Part shown: positions 8,433-17,841 of the stretch, one piece after another
How the letters are laid out: each line of letters begins with the position of its first letter
How positions within the stretch are numbered: the first letter of the stretch is position 1
From: an uncultured Acidimicrobiales bacterium
Lineage (GTDB): Bacteria; Actinomycetota; Acidimicrobiia; Acidimicrobiales; UBA10347
DNA: 39,940 nucleotides
Direction of reading: 5' to 3'
Assembly: GCA_937941245.1 (NCBI GenBank)
Contig: CALDYC010000056.1
Coordinates: 1 to 39,940 of the forward strand
Notes under the pieces: generated by a model
Told to the model about the DNA's origin: nothing
What the model saw: the letters and a program-made list of their open reading frames with translations, nothing else
Databases searched by the model: none
Position numbers and translations under genes: made by a program

Positions 8433-9403
8433 GCTTGCTCGTGGTTCTCGAACATGACCGAGGAAAATGGGTCGAAGCAAACGATGAGGCGCTGACCGCC
8501 GCTCGCAAGCTTGCGAGCGACATGGGCGTCGAGCTCCATGCCGCATTGGTCGGCGTTGGAGCGAGAGACCTCGTGAGCCAAGCAGCGACCGGCGGCGCCG
8601 CTGTCGTGCACCTGTGTGAACACGAAGTACTAACCGATTACGGACCCGATGCCGTCGGCGAAACAGTTGCCCAGTTGGTGGCGTCTATCAACCCGTCCGC
8701 GATCACTGCGGTAGGGACGAGCCGAGGCAACGAGGTCCTCGCACAGCTGGCGGCTCGCGCCGACCTTCCATTCGTGGCCAACTGCATGACTGTCGCGCCA
8801 AGCGATGGGCCGTGGTCTATGACCCGGGTGCAGTGGGGTGGCTCACTGCTCGAAGACGCCACGCTCGATGCCCCGACAAAGGTGCTGAGCTTTGGCCATC
8901 ACTCGGTCGTGGCCGAAGTTGCCGACGCACCTGGAGCGGGCGAGGTGCGCGAGTTCGCCCCAGCACTTGACCCAGCAATGGCCGCGACCATCGTGCGCGA
9001 CCGTGACGTACAGACCGCGGGTGTGACCTTGTCAACCGCCCCGGTTGTCATATCCGGCGGCCGAGGAGTCGGTTCAGCCGAAGGTTTCGACCAACTCGAA
9101 GAGCTCGCCGAGCTGCTCGGCGGGCGGGTCGGCTGCTCACGAGCGGTCACCAACCTCGGATGGCGGAACCACACCGATCAGGTCGGCCAGACCGGCACTC
9201 GTATCGCGCCCGAGATCTACATCGCCACAGGCATCAGCGGCGCTATCCAGCACTGGGTCGGAGCGATGGCCAGTAAACGCATCTTGGCCATCAACACCGA
9301 TGCCGAGGCAAACATGGTCACCAAGGCTGACTATGCAGTCATTGCTGACTTGCACAAAGTGGTGCCAGCAATTACGGCTGAGATTCGACGCCGTCAGGGT
9401 TGA
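8429..9403 (+). CDS. etfA: Electron transfer flavoprotein alpha subunit
   Basis: The protein is 324 residues. The N-terminal half resembles the EtfB fold. The C-terminal half carries the FAD-binding stretch 'VISGGRGVGS' and the hallmark 'GQTGTRIAPEIYIATGISGAIQH', followed by 'INTDAEANM...ADYAVIADLHKVVPA'. The start codon overlaps the etfB stop (ATGA), implying coupled translation of the two subunits. Context says this ETF is devoted to the adjacent FAD/GcvT dehydrogenase. Whether the genome holds another, general ETF pair cannot be told from the window. Confidence 0.96.
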   Translation: MSLLVVLEHDRGKWVEANDEALTAARKLASDMGVELHAALVGVGARDLVSQAATGGAAVVHLCEHEVLTDYGPDAVGETVAQLVASINPSAITAVGTSRGNEVLAQLAARADLPFVANCMTVAPSDGPWSMTRVQWGGSLLEDATLDAPTKVLSFGHHSVVAEVADAPGAGEVREFAPALDPAMAATIVRDRDVQTAGVTLSTAPVVISGGRGVGSAEGFDQLEELAELLGGRVGCSRAVTNLGWRNHTDQVGQTGTRIAPEIYIATGISGAIQHWVGAMASKRILAINTDAEANMVTKADYAVIADLHKVVPAITAEIRRRQG

Positions 9404-9425
9404 CCGCACCACCTAGCCTGCCTCG

Positions 9426-10682
9426 ATGAGCGAATCGAGCGGGGCTCCGGCTTGCGATGCCGACGACACGAACAGCGAACCTACGGCCGGCACCACCCCG
9501 GTCGTCGGTTTCGCGATCTTGTCGGCTTGTTTGACCGCTGGGTATGGAGCGTTGTTCACGATCGTCGGTGACTTTCGCGACAACTATGGAATCAGCGAGT
9601 CAACGATCGGATGGATCATCGGACTCGGTTTCATCGTTGCGTTTTTCACCCAGATCGGTCTCGGCCCGCTCGGCGACCGCGGATTCGCCAAGCAACTTGT
9701 CATCGGCGGCGCGCTCATCAACATCATCGGGCTATTGATGATGGGCTTCGGTACGACCGCAACCGTCATTCTGCTCGGACGCGTTCTAAGCGGGTTCGGT
9801 GTCGGCGCAGCAACGCCTGCGATCAAGCGAGCGGTTGTCATTGGTTCAGGCGACAACCTCGGACGCAACCTTGGCCGGCTCTTTAGCGCGGACGTATTCG
9901 GTTTTGCCATGGGCCCGGTCATCTCAGCCGTGTTGGTTGGACCCTTCGGACTAGCCGCCCCCTTCGTCGTCGTTTCCGCAGTCACTGCGATTGCATTGGT
10001 CGTCGTGTTCAGCCGCCCGATCGCCGTTCCACCGGCCGAACCCGACGGCACACCACGGTTCGCCATCGATTTGTTGCGGTCTCGCCCGTTCGCCGGTGCG
10101 GTGTTAATCGGGTCGTCTGCGTTCCTCATGATTGGAGCGTTCGACTCGCTATGGGACGTCGTACACACCGATCTCGACACGCCGAACTGGATCGCCAACC
10201 TTGGTATTGCTCTGTTCGCCATCCCACTGGTGATCATGGGTCCAGTTGCGGGGAAGCTCGCGCAGCGCCGCGGTCCGTTTCTTGTGGCAAGCGTTGGACT
10301 TTTCGCAGCGTCGATTTTCATGGGTATCTACGGCGCTCTCGCATCGGGGCTGGCGATCTTTGCTGTATCGATGGCGCATGCGTGTACCGACGGTCTGACC
10401 TTCGCAGCAAGTGGCGTTGCCGTTGCGCTGACTGCTCCTGAATCCCGGCAATCCGGTGCGCAAGGCGTGCTCGGGGCCATGCAGGCTTTGGCCGCGGGGA
10501 TCATGGCACCCATCACCGGCTGGTTGTATCAATCCCACGGCCAGCGGGCTGCCTATTGGACCGCTGCGGTGATCATCGCAGCGATGGTCGCTGGAGGTCT
10601 GCTGCTTGCTGGCCCTGACGGCCGACGGACGGCTCGAGCTTCCGGCGCAGCCGACTCTTCAACCGCCGCGACTGTTGCCTAA
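9426..10682 (+). CDS. Major facilitator superfamily transporter
   Basis: The protein is 418 residues with about twelve hydrophobic helices and the MFS pattern. The first helix begins 'VGFAILSACLTAGYGALF', the loop after helix 2 reads 'GPLGDRGFAKQLVIGG' (the G.L.DR..RR-type motif) and helix 5 includes 'FGFAMGPVISAVLVG'. A low-complexity acidic N-terminus (about 25 residues) and a Ser/Ala-rich tail are probably cytoplasmic. It starts 22 bases after etfA in the same direction, so import of the dehydrogenase substrate, or export of a product, is a reasonable inference. Substrate identity cannot be read. Confidence 0.88.
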   Translation: MSESSGAPACDADDTNSEPTAGTTPVVGFAILSACLTAGYGALFTIVGDFRDNYGISESTIGWIIGLGFIVAFFTQIGLGPLGDRGFAKQLVIGGALINIIGLLMMGFGTTATVILLGRVLSGFGVGAATPAIKRAVVIGSGDNLGRNLGRLFSADVFGFAMGPVISAVLVGPFGLAAPFVVVSAVTAIALVVVFSRPIAVPPAEPDGTPRFAIDLLRSRPFAGAVLIGSSAFLMIGAFDSLWDVVHTDLDTPNWIANLGIALFAIPLVIMGPVAGKLAQRRGPFLVASVGLFAASIFMGIYGALASGLAIFAVSMAHACTDGLTFAASGVAVALTAPESRQSGAQGVLGAMQALAAGIMAPITGWLYQSHGQRAAYWTAAVIIAAMVAGGLLLAGPDGRRTARASGAADSSTAATVA

Positions 10683-10691
10683 CCTCACCGC

Positions 10692-11474
10692 ATGAGCTTT
10701 GTGGTCGCGACCTGGAACATCCAGTGGCAATTCGGCGAATGGCAGCAGCGCCAACCGGCGATCCTCGAGACGCTTCGCTCGCTCGATGCGGACATCATTA
10801 CGTTGCAGGAAACGTGGCTCGACCAGATCGATGGCTTTGCCGCCGAACTCGACTTCGAATCAACCTGGGCCGGTCGCCCTCCTCGCGAGGCAACGAATCC
10901 AACTGGCTTCGGAAACGCCATTCTCAGCCGGTGGCCAATCAGTCGACGCGAGCATTGCTTCCTCGAAGATGGACAAGGGCGCAAGTATCGGTCCTGTGTG
11001 CATGCTCTGGTCGAGTCACCGTTCGGCAGCGTGCCGGTCTTCACGACGCATTTGCACTACCCCGAAGACGGTTCCGCTGTTCGTCAGATGCAGCTCGCAA
11101 CGGCATCCGAGTTCATCGAATTGCATGCAACGGGCGAGCTTCCACCGGTTCTGACCGGCGACCTGAATGCGGTCCATGACAGCGACGAAATTCGCACACT
11201 CACCGGACGCAGGCCCCCGTTCGTTGAGGGCCGCACCTGGACCGATGCGTGGGAGACTGCTGGCGATGGACCCGGCTTCACCTGGTCCCGCGACAACCCG
11301 TACCTGCAGAACACTGGCTGGCCAGACCGGCGACTGGACTATGTGCTGATTGGCGCCCCACGAACCAAACGTCCGATCGGCAACCCGGCTCGTGCTGACT
11401 TGTTCGGCATCGACCCGGTGGGCGATGTGGTGGGTTCAGATCACTACGGCGTCGCGGTCGAGATCGTTAGCTGA
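10692..11474 (+). CDS. Endonuclease/exonuclease/phosphatase family protein
   Basis: The protein is 260 residues with the metal-dependent phosphodiesterase fold. Visible are 'VATWNIQW' (Asn ligand), 'ITLQETW' (Glu), 'TTHLHYP' (His), 'LTGDLNAVHDSDEI' (Asp/Asn) and the terminal 'GSDHYGV' (Asp-His catalytic pair). All active-site positions are intact. Members include DNA nucleases, sphingomyelinases and inositol phosphatases; no signal peptide is visible, so a cytoplasmic role is likely. It follows the MFS gene by 9 bases and may simply ride in the operon. Confidence 0.87.
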   Translation: MSFVVATWNIQWQFGEWQQRQPAILETLRSLDADIITLQETWLDQIDGFAAELDFESTWAGRPPREATNPTGFGNAILSRWPISRREHCFLEDGQGRKYRSCVHALVESPFGSVPVFTTHLHYPEDGSAVRQMQLATASEFIELHATGELPPVLTGDLNAVHDSDEIRTLTGRRPPFVEGRTWTDAWETAGDGPGFTWSRDNPYLQNTGWPDRRLDYVLIGAPRTKRPIGNPARADLFGIDPVGDVVGSDHYGVAVEIVS

Positions 11475-11494
11475 ACCCGCCGCTCCCCCGATCA

Positions 11495-14098
11495 TCAGCG
11501 GAACGCCCGGACGACATCGGCTATTTCGCCGAACTCAACGGGGTCTACCGCTACCGCGGCAACGATCGAGCGCCCTCGGAGGAAGTACTGCTCACGGTCG
11601 GGCTCATCGTTTGCGTCATAGCTATAGGTGATGAGGATCTCGTCAGGAGCTGGACTGTCGTTTGACAGCACGACCAGGCCCCCGTAGCTCTCGCACGGTG
11701 AGGCAACTGATCGCAGGTCTGCAAACGCCTGCTCGGCTCGGTTGAGAGTGGGGTACACGGTGATCAAGGCTTGCCCCGGGCCGTCACCGAAGATGACAGT
11801 GTCAACGTCGGGGTCCGATGGTCCGCACCCGTCGAAGTAGCCGCCAGACACCTCGTATCCGTAGTCGAATCCAAGCTGTTGCATGTGCACTTCGAACGAA
11901 TCAACGAGGGCCGTATCATCATCTGGCGCCGAATTTTCTGCGTCCGGCTCGACCAGATCACGGGTTTGGTCTTCGATTGCGAACGATTGACCGGGTTCAC
12001 CCCAGATGACGACCTGGTTGGCAGATCGCACGTATGAGCCGAATTCTGCCTCGACGCCTATAAGGGGTTGCACCGACGCAGTGTTCGGATCCTCGAGATA
12101 GGTCCAGGTTGCGCCGCTTAGTTCATAGCCGCGTGTGGAATCCAGCTCGATCACGACAGGGGTGCCTGCCGAGTCGAACTCGCCAGTCACGCCACTGACG
12201 CCATCGAGTGCGACCAGGCCGTCGACGAGTTCGACTGTCAGGGTGGACTCGGTGATCGCAACGACCGCAGGAAGCACCGCTCCCGCCCCTTGGTCGACGT
12301 CGGTGACGATTCCCCACTGCGGCGATGATGTGGCGTCGAAGCCGACGATCTCGTCGCCCTCAGCGTCGGTCGAGACCCGGACCAGGGCATAGCCGGCACC
12401 CGCCAACCGGACATCTTCCACGCTGATCGCAACGCCAGCACCGCCATCGATGCCCGTGGTAGCGACCGAACCAGATCGCAAGATTGGTCCCTCGGTGACC
12501 ACAAAGGTCCCGTCAGATGTGTCGAGGTCGGTGGCCGCTGCCTCGTTGAAGCCCTGGGAAAGCACGTCGGCAAGTACCTCGCCGAACACGTCGTAGTACC
12601 AACCGAATGTGCCCATCGGGTCGAGATAGAACCGGCCTTCTCGTTCAATCACGACCAGGCCGATGGCATCGGGAACGAGATCACGCGCCAAAATGTCGGT
12701 GCCTTCGGCAACCGGTTCGTCGCCGTACTCCTCGTCAAGTACCTGGTCAAGACACTCATCGGTGACGTCTCCGTCTGGACTGACCAACCTCAAGCAGAAG
12801 GTGTCACCATTGAGGTCGATCGTGCCACCTGCGACATCGGTTTCGATCCGGTCGATCGACACAAAGACCCTGTCGTTCCACGGCTCGTCGCGCAGTTCGA
12901 GCTGGGTGACCCGAAGATCGAGTTCTTCGCGTGCCTCGCGCAGCTCACCACGGGGAATCTCAGCATCGAGAAGCGGGAAGTAGTCGTGCAGGTAGGGCAA
13001 GCCTTCGGGGTCCATCATGTCGACGATCCGCTGGTAGTCGATTGTCTCGACCGCCTCAACGAGATCACGAATCGCATCGTGGGCAGTGGCACTACCTCCG
13101 TCGCCCGATGCGACGATGTCAAAGGCTCGGCCATAGTCAGGCCGAGTCGACGGATCAGCGACCTCTACGACAAAGTCCCCGATGCTGTACCCCATCGACA
13201 GGTACCAACGGCCGTCGCGTTCGACCGTGACCAGCTGCAGCGGGACGTCTTCGATCACCTCGCGAGTTTCGTCGCCGTCGGGCTCGATCGCCGTCACGAT
13301 GATGTCGTCGTTCACTGTCCGCAACTCGAGACCCGCGCCGTCCACCGCCGACACATCGAGCGCGCCGACCTCACCGCCACCGGCGAAAATCAGTGCCCGA
13401 TCCGGTTCGCCTACCCTATTGATCGATACTTCGAGCGAGTCAAACTGCACTTTCGCAATCCGTCCGCTATCGCCAAGTTCTTCGACCGTGTAGGTCGGTG
13501 CTTCCCCGTCAGACCCGGTGACGTTGATGTCCAGTGTTTCGAACAATCGCTCGTAGGCCTCGCCAACCTGCTCCTGGCTGCGTGGGCTCTCAATCGCATT
13601 GTCGTCGACGATGCCGTCGAGCGTCTCAATGAATGGTTTGAAACTGCCATAGAACGTGTCGATTTCGAGTGGGTCAACGACCTCGATAAAGCCGACAGGG
13701 TCAGCATCGGTGATCGAATCGAAGAGCTGTTGGACTGCAGCCTGGGGTGAGTCGGCGCCAGTGGAACCGGATCCGCCCGACAGCAAACGCCACCCAATGA
13801 ACCCAACCCCGACGAGGAGGACCACGGCAACGACTCCAAGAATCGGTGCCCGTCGCGACGTCTCTGTCGGGGTGCCCCCGCTCGCGAGATCCGACGTTGA
13901 GCGCTCGACTATGTGACCATCGGGCGGCAGAGTCGCTGGGGCGGCGAAATCTGGTGAGTCGATACTCGCAGCATGGTGAGGCTGGGCATCGAAGCGACTC
14001 GCGACTGGTTCAGCTACGTAGTCCGGGTGCAGCTCAGGCGCGTACCACTTGCCGTCTGAGGCCAACCACCAGCCGGCGCCTGGGGATGTGTCGCTCAT
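11495..14098 (-). CDS. Large membrane-anchored surface protein with internal duplication
   Basis: The protein is 867 residues. Residues 8-25 ('AGWWLASDGKWYAPELHP') resemble the short Trp-rich DUF2510-type domain found at the start of many actinobacterial membrane proteins. One transmembrane helix lies at about 84-106, and the rest is predicted extracellular and acidic. Two related modules are visible. Module 1 (about 117-310) begins 'AAVQQLFDSITDADPVGFIEVVDP' and ends 'VERDGRWYLSMG'. Module 2 (about 338-505) begins 'DAIRDLVEAVETIDYQRIVDMMDP' and ends 'IEREGRFYLDPMG'. They look like NTF2-like lumazine-type folds, but this is uncertain. The ATG at 14098 overlaps the stop of the upstream membrane protein gene by 4 bases. 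Function unknown. Confidence 0.75.
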   Translation of the reverse strand: MSDTSPGAGWWLASDGKWYAPELHPDYVAEPVASRFDAQPHHAASIDSPDFAAPATLPPDGHIVERSTSDLASGGTPTETSRRAPILGVVAVVLLVGVGFIGWRLLSGGSGSTGADSPQAAVQQLFDSITDADPVGFIEVVDPLEIDTFYGSFKPFIETLDGIVDDNAIESPRSQEQVGEAYERLFETLDINVTGSDGEAPTYTVEELGDSGRIAKVQFDSLEVSINRVGEPDRALIFAGGGEVGALDVSAVDGAGLELRTVNDDIIVTAIEPDGDETREVIEDVPLQLVTVERDGRWYLSMGYSIGDFVVEVADPSTRPDYGRAFDIVASGDGGSATAHDAIRDLVEAVETIDYQRIVDMMDPEGLPYLHDYFPLLDAEIPRGELREAREELDLRVTQLELRDEPWNDRVFVSIDRIETDVAGGTIDLNGDTFCLRLVSPDGDVTDECLDQVLDEEYGDEPVAEGTDILARDLVPDAIGLVVIEREGRFYLDPMGTFGWYYDVFGEVLADVLSQGFNEAAATDLDTSDGTFVVTEGPILRSGSVATTGIDGGAGVAISVEDVRLAGAGYALVRVSTDAEGDEIVGFDATSSPQWGIVTDVDQGAGAVLPAVVAITESTLTVELVDGLVALDGVSGVTGEFDSAGTPVVIELDSTRGYELSGATWTYLEDPNTASVQPLIGVEAEFGSYVRSANQVVIWGEPGQSFAIEDQTRDLVEPDAENSAPDDDTALVDSFEVHMQQLGFDYGYEVSGGYFDGCGPSDPDVDTVIFGDGPGQALITVYPTLNRAEQAFADLRSVASPCESYGGLVVLSNDSPAPDEILITYSYDANDEPDREQYFLRGRSIVAAVAVDPVEFGEIADVVRAFR

Positions 14099-14583
14099 AT
14101 CAGTTCCTCGCTGGATTCCTGCAACAGTGATGATGGTCGGACCCGACCTGTGCCCGTGAACAAAATCGAGTTCCGCTTCGATGCTGCTGCATGGGCAACG
14201 ACGAGAACCCCGACTGTGGTGACAACCGGACCGGTCCACGCAACGTCAATGACCGACCAATTCCACCCAGCCCACACAAAGAGCCACCACATCGCGAGGG
14301 CAAGCATCGAAACGACGACTGCTACCACCCGCAGCCAGGTCGTCCCGTCAAAGAGAACCGAGAGCCACACACAGAACATAAGCACAGCTGGCACGTACCA
14401 CCATCGGCCGGCCCAGCTGATGAGGTCAGGCAACGAACCCGAACCCAGGCCGACAAAGAGATCAGCGGTCGCAAAACCTGAACGGTTCCGCCCACCGATC
14501 CTCGCCCACGGGAGAAACGCGCCGACAGCACCCACGACGACGCCGGCGGTTGCACTGATCGTCAGTCGTTCCTCGACCCGCAT
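14095..14583 (-). CDS. Small integral membrane protein, function unknown
   Basis: The protein is 162 residues with four or five hydrophobic helices, e.g. 'ISATAGVVVGAVGAFLPWA', 'WYVPAVLMFCVWLSVLF', 'VVAVVVSMLALAMWWLFVWAG' and 'VVTTVGVLVVAHAA'. 'GAFLPWA' after the first helix is common in actinobacterial four-helix membrane proteins of unknown role. It overlaps the start of the large surface protein gene by 4 bases (ATGA), so the two are translationally coupled and may act together in the envelope. Divergent from the second CxC protein gene. Confidence 0.75.
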   Translation of the reverse strand: MRVEERLTISATAGVVVGAVGAFLPWARIGGRNRSGFATADLFVGLGSGSLPDLISWAGRWWYVPAVLMFCVWLSVLFDGTTWLRVVAVVVSMLALAMWWLFVWAGWNWSVIDVAWTGPVVTTVGVLVVAHAAASKRNSILFTGTGRVRPSSLLQESSEELI

Positions 14584-14731
14584 TCCCCGACCTTACGGGA
14601 GTTGTCCCGCTGTGGCATCGATCCAACTGAAGGGACGCCCCCTACCCACCTGGGTGCGCAAGCGGACAACGATCCAACGAGTTGATTCACGTTCCGGGGA
14701 ACCAACTCGCTACTCGGCACGTCTGACTGGC

Positions 14732-15559
14732 ATGCGACAATTCACCGGTACGCAACACCTCATCTCAGCCGCCGCCTGGCGGGGCATTGCGAGATTCGCT
14801 GCAGCTTCGCTTGTCACGCTGCTGCTCGCTGGAGCGCTCACTGTGACGTCCTCGCTTCCGGCCTGGGCCTGCTCGTGCATGGCGCCTTCTGCCGAATCAG
14901 TTGTCGCGTCCGAGGGCACAATCATCGGAACGGTTACCGGCATCACATTCGCCGAGCTGGCCTTCGGAGACCGGGTCACCGTCTACACCGTCGAGGTAGA
15001 TGTCGATGCATTCGACAATGTCGACGATTCGGTGTCGGTCGGGGTGTTCGACGACAGCTGTTTCGTGAGCTTCTCAATCGGCGACATGATCTCGACAACG
15101 CTGAGTCCGCTCTACCTCGACGACGGTGCAGCGGTGGCAACCGGATCATGTTCGACCGCACCGCCGGACCTCATCGCTCAAGCAGCCGATCTCGAACGCA
15201 CATCTCCGCGCGGCGCAAGGATCGACATCGGGGAAGGGGTCCCCGCAGAAGGTTGGCTCGAGGCAATGACCGATCCCAACTCTCGTGTCGAAGGCGAACA
15301 ACCGGCCGCCGTTCCGGTTCCAGCCGATCCATCAGACGAGCTCCTAGACGACGATGGGCTCTTTCTGGACGAACCGCCTATGCCGGTCGATGCCGGACCC
15401 GAGATCGCTCCCCCGGCAGATGTCGCGCCGGTTGACGTTTCGGGCAACGACGGAACCGGCTCGACAACGTGGATCGTGATCGGTGGAGCGATCCTCATCG
15501 CAACCATCACGGCCGCAGCGTTCCTCGTCGATCGCAATCTTCGCTCCGAGGGCCGCTGA
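14732..15559 (+). CDS. Secreted, C-terminally anchored CxC (NTR/TIMP-like) protein, copy 2
   Basis: A 275-residue paralogue of the protein encoded at 1,875. It shares the signal segment ('SLVTLLLAGALTVTSSLPAWA'), the mature start 'CSCMAPSAESV' (Cys47, Cys49), the central 'VYTVEVDVDAFDNVDDSV' and 'SPRGARIDIGEG' blocks, and a near-identical C-terminal anchor 'TWIVIGGAILIATITAAA' followed by 'DRNLRSEGR'. The stalk differs: it is shorter, acidic and lacks the GNPI repeats. I start at ATG 14732 because the 194 residues readable upstream in this frame are antisense to the membrane protein gene. Conserved ends with a variable stalk suggest the N-terminal head and the anchor are the functional parts. 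Function unknown. Confidence 0.75.
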   Translation: MRQFTGTQHLISAAAWRGIARFAAASLVTLLLAGALTVTSSLPAWACSCMAPSAESVVASEGTIIGTVTGITFAELAFGDRVTVYTVEVDVDAFDNVDDSVSVGVFDDSCFVSFSIGDMISTTLSPLYLDDGAAVATGSCSTAPPDLIAQAADLERTSPRGARIDIGEGVPAEGWLEAMTDPNSRVEGEQPAAVPVPADPSDELLDDDGLFLDEPPMPVDAGPEIAPPADVAPVDVSGNDGTGSTTWIVIGGAILIATITAAAFLVDRNLRSEGR

Positions 15560-15638
15560 CGAACCCGTTGTCGGCGGGTCCGACAATCATGTGACTGGGC
15601 CTCGTGCGCGACACCATTTCGTTCTACGGTCATCCCCG

Positions 15639-16487
15639 ATGGCTCTTGATCTTTTTCGTGACCAGATTGCCACGCGAGTTCGCACGATCATCGCCGGCGA
15701 GACTGAGCCGCCGACCCCCGCGCCATGGGACTGCGACGACCCTGGTTTGATTTCGCCCGACAGTCCAGTCCGTCAGGTGCACCGTGATCCGGCCATGTTC
15801 GTCGGTGGCGTTCGAGCGATCCTGTTCCAGTCGGTTCACCCGGTCGCCATGCGTGGCGTGGCTGAGCACAGCAACTACCGCAGTGATCCGCTCGGGCGTT
15901 TGCATCGCACGGCGTCATTTATTGGAACCACCACCTTTGGTTCGGCCGCCGACGCCCGCCAATCAATTCGCATTGTGCGCGTTGTGCATGAACGTGTCAC
16001 CGGGACCCTTGACGACGGAAGCACCTACCGCGCCGAGGACCCCGACCTGCTGGCGTGGGTCCACGCCACCGAGGTCGACAGCTTCTTGCGGGCGTATCAG
16101 CGCTACGGCGTCAATCCACTATCGAGTGCCGACGCCGACCGATATGTCGCCGATATGGCGCCCATCGCTCTCGCTCTCGGGGCCACGTCTGCTCCGCAAA
16201 GCCGCGACGAGCTCGCCAAGCTGCTGCGTTCCTACGATCCGGTGCTTGCGGCAGGCGACGACTGCCGCGAAGCGACCCGATTCATGTTCGCGCCGCCCTT
16301 GCCGTTGACGGCACTGCCGTTCTACGCCGTGATCTTTGGAGCGGCCGTCGGGCTGCTGCCGCGACGCGTGCGCTCACTGCTCTTGCTTCCGCTCGGGCCG
16401 GGCATCGATCCGCTGGTGCTTCGGCCAGCCACGGTCGCGCTCACCGCCGCGTTGCGGTGGTCCATGCCAATACCCGCCGAGTCGTAG
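15639..16487 (+). CDS. Oxygenase MpaB family protein (DUF2236)
   Basis: The protein is 282 residues with the DUF2236/MpaB signature. Near the N-terminus stands 'MFVGGVRAILFQSVHPVAMRGVAEHS', followed by 'HRTASFIGTTTFGSA', 'VHERVTG' and 'LAWVHATEVDSFLRAYQRYG'. The conserved His and Arg residues in these blocks form the haem b site in characterised relatives (latex-clearing protein, mycophenolic acid MpaB). It is probably an O2-dependent enzyme, substrate unknown. The ATG at 15639 is chosen because it directly precedes the conserved domain. A hydrophobic stretch near residues 225-255 may associate with membrane. Confidence 0.85.
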   Translation: MALDLFRDQIATRVRTIIAGETEPPTPAPWDCDDPGLISPDSPVRQVHRDPAMFVGGVRAILFQSVHPVAMRGVAEHSNYRSDPLGRLHRTASFIGTTTFGSAADARQSIRIVRVVHERVTGTLDDGSTYRAEDPDLLAWVHATEVDSFLRAYQRYGVNPLSSADADRYVADMAPIALALGATSAPQSRDELAKLLRSYDPVLAAGDDCREATRFMFAPPLPLTALPFYAVIFGAAVGLLPRRVRSLLLLPLGPGIDPLVLRPATVALTAALRWSMPIPAES

Positions 16488-16519
16488 GCAGCAGGCATAG
16501 ACAGAACCAGCCGCCAGGG

Positions 16520-16771
16520 CTATGGAGGATTCGTCACGTAGCGCTGTGCGGCGTCGGTCAACGACAGATCGAGCTGGTTGGCGAGAGACGACAACCAGGC
16601 CAACACGTCGCCGAGCTCATGCAACTGCTGCTCACGGGTGCCTTTGCGGACGGCTTGCGCGAGCTCGCCGACCTCTTCGCACAGCCATGCCACCGTGCTC
16701 GGCATGCCGCGGTCACGATCCTGTTCGCCGTAAGTGGTTTCCATGAGTTGTTGAAACTCATCGATGCGCAT
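16520..16771 (-). CDS. MazG-like nucleotide pyrophosphohydrolase
   Basis: The protein is 83 residues, all helical. 'LCEEVGELAQAVRKG' and 'ELGDVLAWLSSLANQLDLSL' give the EExxE...ExxD magnesium-binding arrangement of the all-alpha NTP pyrophosphatase family. Such single-domain proteins hydrolyse (d)NTPs to monophosphates and are often house-cleaning enzymes. It starts 8 bases after asd and is probably the third gene of the lysC-asd operon. Slightly short for the family but complete by motif. Confidence 0.85.
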   Translation of the reverse strand: MRIDEFQQLMETTYGEQDRDRGMPSTVAWLCEEVGELAQAVRKGTREQQLHELGDVLAWLSSLANQLDLSLTDAAQRYVTNPP

Positions 16772-16779
16772 GACGTGGA

Positions 16780-17823
<1,044 letters not shown>

Positions 17824-17841
17824 TCATCTGGCCAGCCGGTT

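Noticed and set aside
14150-14731. N-terminal extension of the second CxC protein by 194 residues
   Set aside because: The extension is antisense to the membrane protein gene and would bury the signal peptide. The ATG at 14732 gives the same layout as the paralogue.
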